A stretch of DNA of 64,000 nucleotides from the NCBI GenBank assembly GCA_963747735.1, contig CAVVGE010000004.1, forward strand, positions 439,691-503,690. The letters run 5' to 3'. The notes below the pieces were generated by a model. The model was not told the DNA's origin. It worked only from the letters and a program-made list of their open reading frames with translations, and searched no databases. The translations under genes were made by a program, and so were the position numbers. Positions 1-8,863 of this stretch are shown in pieces. The DNA is from AP-15 sp963747735 (GTDB taxonomy: Bacteria > Pseudomonadota > Alphaproteobacteria > ATCC43930 > CGMCC-115725). The stretch's first letter is position 1. Each line of letters opens with the position of its first letter.

Positions 1-1716
1 CCCGGCCTCACCGGAGAACGTCTCGACGATCGCCTCGGCATGGCGCCGATGATCGCCCACGCCGGTCAAAAGAGCGAGCCGCGCCAGGACCCCGACGAGG
101 GTGCCGTTCCCGGCCGGCACCGCGGAATCGGCCGCGGTCTTCGCTCGCGCGATCAGCCCCTTGGTGTCGTCGGCGGCAAAGAAATAGGCCCCGCCCGCCG
201 CATCCCGGTAATGGCGGTCGAGCACCGCCAGCCAATCCTGCACCTGGCTCAGATAACCGCCATCGCCCTTTGCCTCGTGCAAGGCGAGCGCGGCGCGGGC
301 GAGATTGGCGTAATCGTCGATATTGGCGGGATGCTGCGCCCGGCCGGCGCGCCAGCTGTGCCACAGCCGGCCATCGGCATCGCTGATCCGGTCGCGCACA
401 AAAGCAAAGCCGGCGGCTGCGCTCTCCACCCAATCGGCCCGCTCGAAGACGAGCCCGGCATTGGCGAGGGCGGCGATCATCAGCCCGTTCCAATCGGCCA
501 GCACCTTGTCGTCCCAACCGGGTCGAACGCGCCCGTCGCGGACACGCAACAGCAGCGCCCGGCACTCGGCCAGCTCGCGCTCGGTCTCGGCGTCGGCGAA
601 TTGCGGGCTGCCGGACCGGTTGAGGATCGTGCGCCCCTCCCAATTCCCCGCCGCGGTCACATCGTAATGGCGCTTGAACAGCGCCGCGCGGGGGCCGAGC
701 GTGCGGTCGATCTCGGCCTCGGTCCAGACGTAGTATTTGCCTTCCTCGTGCTCGCTGTCGGCGTCGAGGCTGCTGGCGAACGCGGCCTCGGAAGTCCGCA
801 TCTCGCGCCCGACCCAGCCGATCGTTTCTTCGACGCGCTGACGGTAAAGCGGGCTCTTCGTCTCCTGCCAGACCAGCGTCAGCAAATCCACGAGCTCGGC
901 ATTGTCGTACAGCATCTTCTCGAAATGCGGCACGAGCCAGCGGGCATCGGTCGAATAACGCGCAAACCCGCCGCCCAGATGGTCGTAGATGCCGCCCTGG
1001 CACATCGCGTCGAGGGCCTTGACGACCGCCTCGCGATAGGGTGTCTGGCGGGTCCGCTTCCACGCGCGCCACAACAGCTCGAGGATGCCGCATTGCGGGA
1101 ATTTGGGCGCGTTGCCGATCCCGCCGTAAAGCTGGTCGGTCTCGCGCAAGAGCCGCTCGGCGATCCGGTCGAGCAGCTCGGGCGTGATCGCCCCACCGCG
1201 CTCTGGCTGCGCCAGCCGCGTCAGCGCCGCGCGCAGCACGCCGACATTCTTCGCAACATCCTCCCGCTTCCCGGCATAGGCTTCGGCAACGGCGTCGAGC
1301 AATTGCGGAAATCCGGCCCGGCCCCAGCGCGGCGCCGGTGGAAAATAGGTGCCGCCCCAGAACGGCTCGCCATCGGGGGTCAGAAACATCGTCAACGGCC
1401 AGCCGCCCTGCTCGCCCATCAAGGCGAGCGCGTGCTGGTAGATCGAATCGAGGTCCGGCCGCTCCTCGCGGTCGACTTTGACATTGATGAAGAGGCTGTT
1501 CATCCGGGCGGCGACCGCCGGGTCTTCAAAGCTTTCGTGCGCCATGACATGGCACCAATGGCAGGCGGCATAGCCGATCGACAGCAGGATCGGCTTGTCG
1601 GCGGCCTTGGCGGCCTCCAATACCGCCTCTCCCCAAGGCTGCCAGTGGACCGGGTTGTCCTTGTGCTGCAAGAGATAGGGGCTGGTCTCGTCGCCGAGGC
1701 GGTTCTTGTCGGTCAT
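1..1716 (-). CDS. Thioredoxin-domain protein of the DUF255/YyaL family (3' end outside window)
   Basis: Reading leftwards from an ATG at 1716 the frame stays open to the window edge, giving 572 codons of a family that is usually near 670-690 residues, so about the last 100 are missing. The N-terminus has the family signature: the SPYLLQH block, then CHWCHVM, then DREERPD and GGWPLTMFLTP. These mark the N-terminal thioredoxin-like DUF255 domain. The rest corresponds to the (alpha/alpha)6 barrel related to N-acylglucosamine 2-epimerase. The CxxC pair in CHWC suggests a redox role, but the substrate is unknown in this family. The gene is divergent from the ferredoxin-like gene at 1859, with about 140 bases between them. 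Family assignment is strong; biochemical function is not. Confidence 0.88.
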   Translation of the reverse strand, partial: MTDKNRLGDETSPYLLQHKDNPVHWQPWGEAVLEAAKAADKPILLSIGYAACHWCHVMAHESFEDPAVAARMNSLFINVKVDREERPDLDSIYQHALALMGEQGGWPLTMFLTPDGEPFWGGTYFPPAPRWGRAGFPQLLDAVAEAYAGKREDVAKNVGVLRAALTRLAQPERGGAITPELLDRIAERLLRETDQLYGGIGNAPKFPQCGILELLWRAWKRTRQTPYREAVVKALDAMCQGGIYDHLGGGFARYSTDARWLVPHFEKMLYDNAELVDLLTLVWQETKSPLYRQRVEETIGWVGREMRTSEAAFASSLDADSEHEEGKYYVWTEAEIDRTLGPRAALFKRHYDVTAAGNWEGRTILNRSGSPQFADAETERELAECRALLLRVRDGRVRPGWDDKVLADWNGLMIAALANAGLVFERADWVESAAAGFAFVRDRISDADGRLWHSWRAGRAQHPANIDDYANLARAALALHEAKGDGGYLSQVQDWLAVLDRHYRDAAGGAYFFAADDTKGLIARAKTAADSAVPAGNGTLVGVLARLALLTGVGDHRRHAEAIVETFSGEAG

Positions 1717-1858
1717 GGCGCGGCCCCATCGTTCCAGGATTGCAGCGGGCGCATTGCCGCCGGCGGTGCTTCGGGTTAGGCTCCGCCGCCATCCTAATCC
1801 GAGAACGGCGGGCCGCGTCAGCCGCTCCGCCCCTCGCCACCAAAAATGGAGAAGCCGA

Positions 1859-2230
1859 ATGGCCGACGCGCCGGACGACCCGAAATTGTTCTACGACCGC
1901 CACGTCTTCATGTGCACCAATGTGCGCCCCGAGGGTCATCCGCGCGGCTGCTGCATGGAGCGTGCGACGCCGAACGGCGGGGTCGAGAAAATGCGCGGCT
2001 ATGCCCGCGAAAAGGCACGCGCTCTCGGCGTCGCCAATACCCGGTTCAACGCCGCCGGCTGTCTCGACCGCTGCGAGTTCGGCCCCAATCTGGTGATCTA
2101 CCCCGAGGGCGTCTGGTATCGCTACGAAACCACCCAGGACATCGACGAGATCCTGCAAACGCACCTTGTCGAAGGCGGCCGGGTCGAGCGGCTGATGCTG
2201 CAGCCCGAGCAGAAGGCCGGGGCGCACTGA
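1859..2230 (+). CDS. Small (2Fe-2S) ferredoxin-like protein, thioredoxin fold
   Basis: A 123-residue protein. The ATG at 1859 is preceded by a good GGAGAAG ribosome site about six bases upstream, and the conserved core FYDRHVFMCTN follows shortly. Cysteines occur as MCTN, then GCC, then GCLDRC, followed by GPNLVIYPEGVWY. This matches the short thioredoxin-fold 2Fe-2S ferredoxins (clostridial type) that occur as stand-alone proteins in proteobacteria. It is expected to be a cytoplasmic electron-transfer protein; its partner is unknown. The stop TGA at 2228-2230 overlaps the apparent CTG start of mnmE, so the two genes are probably translationally coupled. Confidence 0.82.
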   Translation: MADAPDDPKLFYDRHVFMCTNVRPEGHPRGCCMERATPNGGVEKMRGYAREKARALGVANTRFNAAGCLDRCEFGPNLVIYPEGVWYRYETTQDIDEILQTHLVEGGRVERLMLQPEQKAGAH

Positions 2231-3700
2231 CGGCGCGCGAGCCGCCAGCCGATACGATCTTCGCTCCGGCGACGGCGGCCGGCCGCGCCGCCATCGCGAT
2301 CCTGCGCCTCTCCGGCCCCGATACGGCGCGGGCCGTCACGGCGCTTGCCGGGCGCATTGCCGCCGGCGCGCGCGGCCCGCCGTCGCCGCCTCGCCGACCC
2401 CGACACCGGCGAGTCGCTCGATGACGGCCTCGTCTTGTGGTTCCCCGCACCGGCGAGCTTTACCGGCGAGGACGTCGCCGAATTGCATGTGCACGGCAGC
2501 CGCGCCGTCCTCGCCGCGCTTGCCGCCGCTCTCGGCCGCCTCGGGCTGCGCCTCGCCGAGCCCGGCGAATTTACCCGCCGCGCATTCCTCGCCGGCAAGC
2601 TCGACCTGACCCAGGCCGAGGCGATCGCCGACCTCGCCGCCGCCGAAACCGAGGCGCAGCGGCGCCAGGCCTTGCGCCAGCTGTCGGGCGCGCTCGGCGT
2701 GCTCTACCGCGGCTGGTCGGAGCGGCTGACGCGAGCGCTCGCCCATCTCGAAGCCGCGATCGATTTCCCCGACGAGGACCTGCCGCCCGAAACCGAGGAG
2801 CAGATTCTCGGCGAGACCCGCGCGCTCGGCGCCGAAATCGGCCGGCACCTCGCCGACGGCCGTCGCGGCGAGCGGCTGCGCGACGGTATCTCGGTCGCAA
2901 TCCTGGGTCCGCCCAATGCCGGCAAATCGAGCCTTTTGAACCGCATCGCCCGGCGCGAGGCGGCGATCACCTCGCCGATCCCCGGCACGACGCGCGATAT
3001 CGTCGAAGTCGCGCTCGACCTTAAGGGCTACCCGGTCCTCCTCGCCGACACCGCCGGTTTGCGCGACAGCGACGACCCGGTCGAACGGGAAGGCCTGCGC
3101 CGCGCCCGGCAGCGCGCCGGGGAGGCCGAAATCCGCCTCTTCGTCTTCGACGCCCGCACCCCGGCCGCCGCCGCCGATGCGGCCCAATGGCCCGGCCCCG
3201 ACACGATCCTCGTCGCCAACAAGATCGACCTGCTCCAAAAAGCCCCTCTCCGCCCTGGAGGGGGGAGAGGGAGGCGCCCATCGCCCAGCGATGGGAGGGT
3301 GAGGTGGGCGGCGGCAACCACCGAGGCGTCCCCCACCTCACCCCGGCCCTCTCCCCCCCTCGGGGCGGAGAGGGTGAAGGTTGGCGATGATGCGTCTTGC
3401 TCCCGCGCCATCCCCGTCTCCGCCTTGACCGGCGCCGGCCTCGACCCGCTCCTCGCCGCTCTCTGTGCCCGCCTCGCCGCCGTCTACCGCAGCGAAGCGC
3501 CGCTTCTGACCCGCGCCCGCCACCGCCAGTCGCTCGAAGCCGCCGCCACCGCCCTCGACCGCGCGCTTATCGCCCCCCTCCCCGAGCTGCGCGCCGAAGA
3601 CCTCCGCCTCGCGCTCCGCCACCTCGGCGCCATCACCGGCACCGTCGGCGTCGAGCACCTCCTCGACCTGATCTTCCGCGACTTCTGCATCGGAAAATAG
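2227..3700 (+). CDS. mnmE: tRNA modification GTPase MnmE (TrmE), with one frameshift and an in-frame repeat insertion
   Basis: MnmE works with MnmG to place the cm5/cmnm5 group on U34 of certain tRNAs. The N-terminal formyl-THF-binding domain begins DTIFAPATAAGRAAIAIL in one frame and continues as LPPARAARRRRLADPDTGE in the next. Removing one G from the GGG at 2350-2352 joins them perfectly. The G domain has GPPNAGKSS, the G2 loop IPGTTRD, DTAGL and NKID, and the C-terminus is the canonical FCIGK. About 490 residues after correction, longer than the usual 440-455, because a palindromic repeat (3241-3385) is translated between NKID and the VSALTG stretch. No ATG, GTG or TTG precedes the conserved start; the only candidate is CTG at 2227, overlapping the upstream TGA. 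Function is certain; whether the frameshift is real is not. Confidence 0.9.
3241..3385. repeat. Palindromic repeat element inserted in frame within mnmE
   Basis: Three nested or adjacent inverted repeats are visible. CCCTCTCC at 3244-3251 pairs with GGAGAGG near 3265-3271. GGGTGAGGTGGG at 3297-3308 is a perfect 12-base inverted repeat of CCCACCTCACCC at 3332-3343. CCCTCTCC at 3347-3354 pairs with GGAGAGGG at 3367-3374. The same CCCTCTCC/GGAGAGGG core recurs between atpA and atpG (38577-38695). The element is open in the mnmE frame and adds roughly 45-50 residues rich in Pro, Arg and Gly, in a loop between the NKID motif and the last G-domain segment. Confidence 0.85.
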
Positions 3701-3722
3701 GCGGAATTTTGTAGGATTCCGC
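3701..3722 (+). terminator. Hairpin directly after the mnmE stop codon
   Basis: GCGGAAT at 3701-3707 is the exact inverted repeat of ATTCCGC at 3716-3722, separated by an 8-base loop and starting one base after the mnmE stop. There is no U-run after the stem, so if it ends transcription it does so weakly or with Rho; it could instead stabilise the mRNA 3' end. Confidence 0.4.
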
Positions 3723-3782
3723 AAGCAAGGGTATCCTCCTCTGACGATGCAATAAGCGAACACGGTGGGTGGTCGGCTCGCG

Positions 3783-4172
3783 TTAATAGAGTGCCCCAAA
3801 AATATCGTACGCCTTCTTGATCGCTGATAACGGTTTGCCGCCTGAGACTCTTGCGTTAATCTTAGTAACAATATGGTATTTGCTGTGCTCCTTGATCTGC
3901 CGCTCATTCCACATTCTTTCTGCCAACGCTAAAATCGTTTCAAACTCCCCTGGCCGCAGATCGAAAACCCTCTTACATTCTAATCGAAAGGTGTTTCGGC
4001 TGTTTTCTTTGACTAATCCGGAAGCCGCTGCAACAGCTTTGTTGATTAAATAATCTCGCATTTGATCTGTCATCGGATTGAATGTTGCGGCCTCTTCGGC
4101 TAATGACCGTAGGGCCCCTAATCTTTTGCTATCGCCTCGTTTACGAGTCTCTGCCATGGATTCGAGAGCCAT
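3783..4172 (-). CDS. Hypothetical protein, 129 aa, in AT-richer accessory DNA
   Basis: I do not recognise this family. The predicted protein is soluble, with no signal peptide or membrane segment, and looks mostly helical, with many charged residues (Arg, Lys, Glu). The start at 4172 follows an AAAGGAAGAG ribosome site; ATG 4157 is an alternative. A TATAAT-like -10 for this strand lies at 4215-4220. Base composition is clearly more AT-rich than the flanking housekeeping genes, and the gene lies in the patch that also holds a broken mnmG copy and mazEF. That suggests acquisition by transfer. No function is proposed. Confidence 0.6.
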   Translation of the reverse strand: MALESMAETRKRGDSKRLGALRSLAEEAATFNPMTDQMRDYLINKAVAAASGLVKENSRNTFRLECKRVFDLRPGEFETILALAERMWNERQIKEHSKYHIVTKINARVSGGKPLSAIKKAYDIFGALY

Positions 4173-4214
4173 CCCATTCTCTTCCTTTATGATTAGTGGA
4201 GATTGATATTAGGC

Positions 4215-4220
4215 ATTATA
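4215..4220 (-). promoter_or_regulatory. Candidate -10 box (TATAAT) for the hypothetical gene at 4172
   Basis: On the minus strand this hexamer reads TATAAT, about 43 bases before the start codon at 4172. No clear TTGACA-like -35 lies at 16-18 bases, so this is a partial promoter match only. Confidence 0.35.
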
Positions 4221-4535
4221 GATCACTAGTTCAAGTATTAAATGATTGGTGTGTTAAAAAAAGCGACATCGATTATCCATAGGGACTATCCAACACAGAG
4301 TACGCCAATGCAGGAAAGGCCCTCCGACGAGAAAGGTACCGTTCGTCAGCGGTTACTACGCGTAGTGGTGTTCTGCCGCCTGCCGCTCCACCTTGGGCGG
4401 ACCACCCGACAATATTATTAATATCGTACCGTCGATGGGAGCGAGCATGCGACGGTCAGGAGTGCGGTAAGGCGTTTGCCGCAGGATTTGTGCAAATTGT
4501 TGAAAACGTAGCCTGGAATTGCCAATACTAACATA
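4221..4535. other. Gene-free AT-richer stretch with three near-consensus DnaA boxes
   Basis: No credible gene lies here. Three 9-mers match the DnaA box consensus TTWTNCACA at 8 of 9 positions: TTATCCATA at 4273-4281 on the plus strand, and TTTAACACA (4250-4258) and ATTTGCACA (4489-4497) on the minus strand. There is also an AATATTATTAATAT near-palindrome around 4411-4425. Location next to the mnmE/mnmG/parAB cluster, which often lies near the chromosomal origin, is suggestive only. Chance matches are quite likely in AT-rich DNA. Confidence 0.25.
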
Positions 4536-4602
4536 TTGCAAGTGAAACATCGAGAGATGGTAAGCTTTGCTATAGCTGCGGCCGTGGGTGACGCGATCGG
4601 GT

Positions 4603-4793
4603 CATACGATGTCGTCGTGATCGGCGGCGGGCATGCCGGGTGCGAGGCGGCGGCGGCGCGAGTGGGCGCACGGACCGTGCTGGCGACGCACAGCCGCGCG
4701 ACGATGGGCGAAATGTCCTGCGACCGGTAGGTCGGCGGGTCCGGCAGGGGGCAGTTGGTGCGCGAGGTCGACGTGCTCGACGGCATCATGAGG
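4603..4793 (+). pseudogene. Truncated, decayed copy of the 5' end of mnmG
   Basis: From about 4605 the sequence parallels the start of intact mnmG (5585 onward). It encodes YDVVVIGGGHAGCEAAAA, then a THSRATMGEMSC block equivalent to THKRATIGEMSC, then an in-frame stop at 4728-4730. Beyond the stop, the DNA still resembles mnmG (the VGG, GQLVREVD and LDGIM equivalents) to about 4793, where similarity ends abruptly. Only the FAD-binding Rossmann start is present, so it cannot be functional. It lies about 1 kb upstream of the intact gene in the same orientation, with mazEF between them, which suggests a partial duplication tied to an insertion or recombination event. Confidence 0.85.
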
Positions 4794-4836
4794 TCGCACT
4801 TGCGGTTGCCGGTGCCGCAAGAATGATCGTGCAGGT

Positions 4837-5190
4837 CTATTCCGCGAAGATTTCGCGCAGCGTAGCGAGAGTGGTGCTGAGGGTAGCAGCGCTGACGGTC
4901 CCCAACCGTCGGATGAGTCTCGATTTGTCGACAGTGCGTATCTGCTCGAGCAGGATAAAGCCGGCTTTCCCCTGGAAGAGAACCGGGATTCGTGACGGGG
5001 CGGACCGGCTGCCTGTGGTCATCGGGGCAGCCGTCACCATGGGCAAGCGGTCATTCATTTCGGGAGGCGACACCACCAAGCACGGCCGGGTTTTTTGGAT
5101 CTCGCTGCCAATCGTGGGATCGAGCGCCGCAAGCCAGACCTCGCCGCGCACCACCCGCAAGCCGACAGCCGAGCGGCTCTGCCTTACCAC
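4837..5190 (-). CDS. mazF: MazF/PemK-family mRNA interferase toxin
   Basis: Type II toxin expected to cleave mRNA at short sequences. The 117-residue protein has the family N-terminus VRGEVWLAALDP, then the GSEIQKTRPCLVVSPPEMN strand-loop typical of MazF/PemK, and a C-terminal helix with the LEQIRTVD segment that normally contributes to the dimer and active site. The GTG start at 5190 overlaps the end of mazE by a few bases, so translation is probably coupled; GTG or TTG codons shortly downstream are alternative starts closer to the usual family N-terminus. The pair sits between the mnmG relic and intact mnmG. Confidence 0.88.
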   Translation of the reverse strand: MVRQSRSAVGLRVVRGEVWLAALDPTIGSEIQKTRPCLVVSPPEMNDRLPMVTAAPMTTGSRSAPSRIPVLFQGKAGFILLEQIRTVDKSRLIRRLGTVSAATLSTTLATLREIFAE

Positions 5191-5438
5191 TTAAGGTCGG
5201 TGTCAAAGTCGTTACCGAATTCGAGCCATGCGAGGTCTTCGCCTCCGAGCTCCGGGACCTCGCCGAATGCGTCAGCCCAGCCTTCGCGCGGCCGGCGTTT
5301 GATCGGTGTGATCGCGATGTGACCGTCCTCCAGAGAGAGATCGACCGGCTCGCCTGCGGTGATACCAATCTCCGCCAGCATGGATTTCGGGATTATGACC
5401 CCTGACGAGTTGCCTAATTTTCGTATCGCCGCACGCAT
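5184..5438 (-). CDS. mazE: MazE/AbrB-type antitoxin
   Basis: 84 residues. The start at 5438 has a perfect GGAGG site five bases upstream, and from there the protein reads RAAIRKLGNSSGVIIPK, the swapped-hairpin AbrB/SpoVT DNA-binding domain. An acidic C-terminal tail (GEVPELGGEDLAWLEFGNDF) is suited to binding and blocking the MazF partner encoded just downstream. Such antitoxins usually repress their own operon. Upstream, between 5450 and 5485, there is a perfect GTTATAAC palindrome (5476-5483) and a TATCGTATC direct repetition that could be operator DNA; that is inference. Confidence 0.87.
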   Translation of the reverse strand: MRAAIRKLGNSSGVIIPKSMLAEIGITAGEPVDLSLEDGHIAITPIKRRPREGWADAFGEVPELGGEDLAWLEFGNDFDTDLKW

Positions 5439-5511
5439 TTCGACCTCCTGCCGCGCTGGGTATCGTATCAACATTGTTATAACCTAACCGTGCGGTCGGT
5501 CAAGCCGCCCT

Positions 5512-5527
5512 TGTTTCACCTGAGACC
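5512..5527. other. Degenerate parS-like sequence upstream of mnmG
   Basis: The 16-mer matches the parS consensus TGTTTCACGTGAAACA at 13 positions. The left half-site is intact and the right half has three changes. It lies about 38 bases before mnmG. ParB binding here would be weak at best. Confidence 0.3.
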
Positions 5528-5564
5528 TCGACAGGCTTGACCGGCGTTTATACATTCCGCGGCG

Positions 5565-7407
<1,843 letters not shown>

Positions 7408-7433
<26 letters not shown>

Positions 7434-8055
7434 GCCGCTCGGACCGCAGGGTTTTGCCGCGCTCGTCCCGGTTTCACGTGAAACACTGGCGCGGCTCGAA
7501 GCCTATGTCGAATTGCTGGGCCGCTGGTCGGCGCGGATCAATATCGTCGGCCGCGATTCGCTCGCCGACCCGTGGCGCCGGCACATCCTCAATTCGGCGC
7601 AGCTCTTGCCGCTGCTGCCGGATGCCGCGCGCAACCTGATCGATCTCGGCAGCGGCGCCGGGTTTCCGGGGCTGGTGCTGGCGATCATCGGCGTGCCCGC
7701 GGTCGAGCTGGTCGAGGCCGACATGCGCAAATGCGCTTTTCTGCGCGAGGCGGCACGGGTGACCGGAACCGAAGTCACGATCAGCCGATCCCGGATCGAG
7801 GCCCTGGCGCCGCATCCTGTCGATGTCGTGACCGCCCGCGCGCTGGCGCCGCTCGACCGGCTGCTCGGCCTCGCGGCCCCGTTTCTCGGCCCCGGCAGCG
7901 CTTGCCTTTTTCTAAAGGGCGGGCGGGTCGAGGAGGAATTGACCCTGGCGCGCAAAGGCTGGACAATGAGGGTGTCGAGCAGCCAAAGCCGCTCCGACCC
8001 GAGGGGGGTCGTTCTTCGCCTGCATGATGTCGTCCGCGCGCCTCGCCGCCGCTGA
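7408..8055 (+). CDS. rsmG: 16S rRNA (guanine527-N7)-methyltransferase RsmG (GidB)
   Basis: SAM-dependent methyltransferase that modifies G527 of 16S rRNA. 215 residues. The SAM-binding motif LGSGAGFPG is at residues 80-88. The conserved WRRHILNS is just before it, and TARALAPL with the LFLKGG strand follows, as in characterised RsmG proteins. The N-terminal segment PVSRETLARL is encoded by DNA containing a parS site (7470-7485). The start overlaps mnmG and the end overlaps parA by 32 bases, giving a tightly packed mnmG-rsmG-parA-parB transcription unit. Confidence 0.95.
7470..7485. promoter_or_regulatory. parS centromere-like site inside rsmG
   Basis: GGTTTCACGTGAAACA matches the bacterial chromosomal parS consensus TGTTTCACGTGAAACA at 15 of 16 positions and contains the perfect 14-base palindrome GTTTCACGTGAAAC. 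It lies just upstream of parA and parB, where chromosomal parS sites usually cluster. ParB is expected to load here and spread. The site is read through by the rsmG coding sequence. Confidence 0.88.
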
Positions 8056-8863
8056 GGCCCGGCCGTATGCCGCACCGGCTGCGCGCCGCGCCCGGATCGT
8101 CGCTGTCGCCAACCAAAAAGGCGGCGTCGGCAAAACCACGACCGTGGTCAATCTCGCCACCGCGCTCGCGGCGACCGGCCGCCGCATTCTCGTCCTCGAC
8201 CTCGATGCCCAGGGCAACGCCAGCACCGGGCTCGGCATCGAGCCGGCGGCTCGCAGGGTCACGAGCTGCGAACTCTTGCGCGGCGAGACCGACCTCGACA
8301 GCGCCATCATCGCCACCGAGGTGCCGGGCCTCTCGCTCGTCCCGGCCTCGCCCGAATTGAGCGGCGCCGATCTCGAATTGAGCGCGCGCCCGAGCCGCGA
8401 GTTCCTGCTGGCCCGAGCGCTCCGCAGCCGGGTGCGCGACGTCGATCTGGTGCTGATCGATTGCCCGCCGTCGCTGAACCTCTTGACCGTCAACGCGCTT
8501 GTCGCGGCCGACCGGGTGCTGGTGCCGCTGCAATGCGAGTTTTATGCGCTCGAAGGATTGAGCCAGCTGATGCGCACGATCGAGCGGGTGCAGCGGGTGC
8601 TGAACCCGCGGCTCGAGCTCGAAGGTGTGGTGCTGACGATGCACGATCGGCGCAACAATTTGTGCGACCAGGTCGCCGAGGATGTCCGCCGCCATCTCGG
8701 CGCCAAGGTGCTCGACACCGTGATCCCGCGTAATGTGCGGGTCTCCGAGGCGCCCTCGCACGGCAAGCCGGCGCTGATCTACGACCACCGTTGCGCCGGC
8801 TCGCAGGCCTATATTCAGCTCGCCGCCGAGCTGCTGCGCCGGGCCGCGGCGCAACCCCGATGA
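8024..8863 (+). CDS. parA: Chromosome-partitioning ATPase ParA (Soj)
   Basis: ATPase that moves ParB-bound origin regions along the nucleoid. 279 residues. The deviant Walker A motif NQKGGVGKTTT is at residues 30-40, and LDLDAQGNASTG and the LIDCPPSLN Walker B region follow, all typical of chromosomal ParA. ATG 8024 or 8027 could be the start; both lie inside the end of rsmG. The stop overlaps the parB start as ATGA, indicating translational coupling and balanced synthesis of the two partners. Confidence 0.96.
   Translation: MMSSARLAAAEARPYAAPAARRARIVAVANQKGGVGKTTTVVNLATALAATGRRILVLDLDAQGNASTGLGIEPAARRVTSCELLRGETDLDSAIIATEVPGLSLVPASPELSGADLELSARPSREFLLARALRSRVRDVDLVLIDCPPSLNLLTVNALVAADRVLVPLQCEFYALEGLSQLMRTIERVQRVLNPRLELEGVVLTMHDRRNNLCDQVAEDVRRHLGAKVLDTVIPRNVRVSEAPSHGKPALIYDHRCAGSQAYIQLAAELLRRAAAQPR

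Noticed and set aside
8..2227. Long open frames on both strands over the DUF255 gene
   Set aside because: They are Arg/Pro-rich shadows with no family resemblance; the frame with CHWCHVM explains the region.
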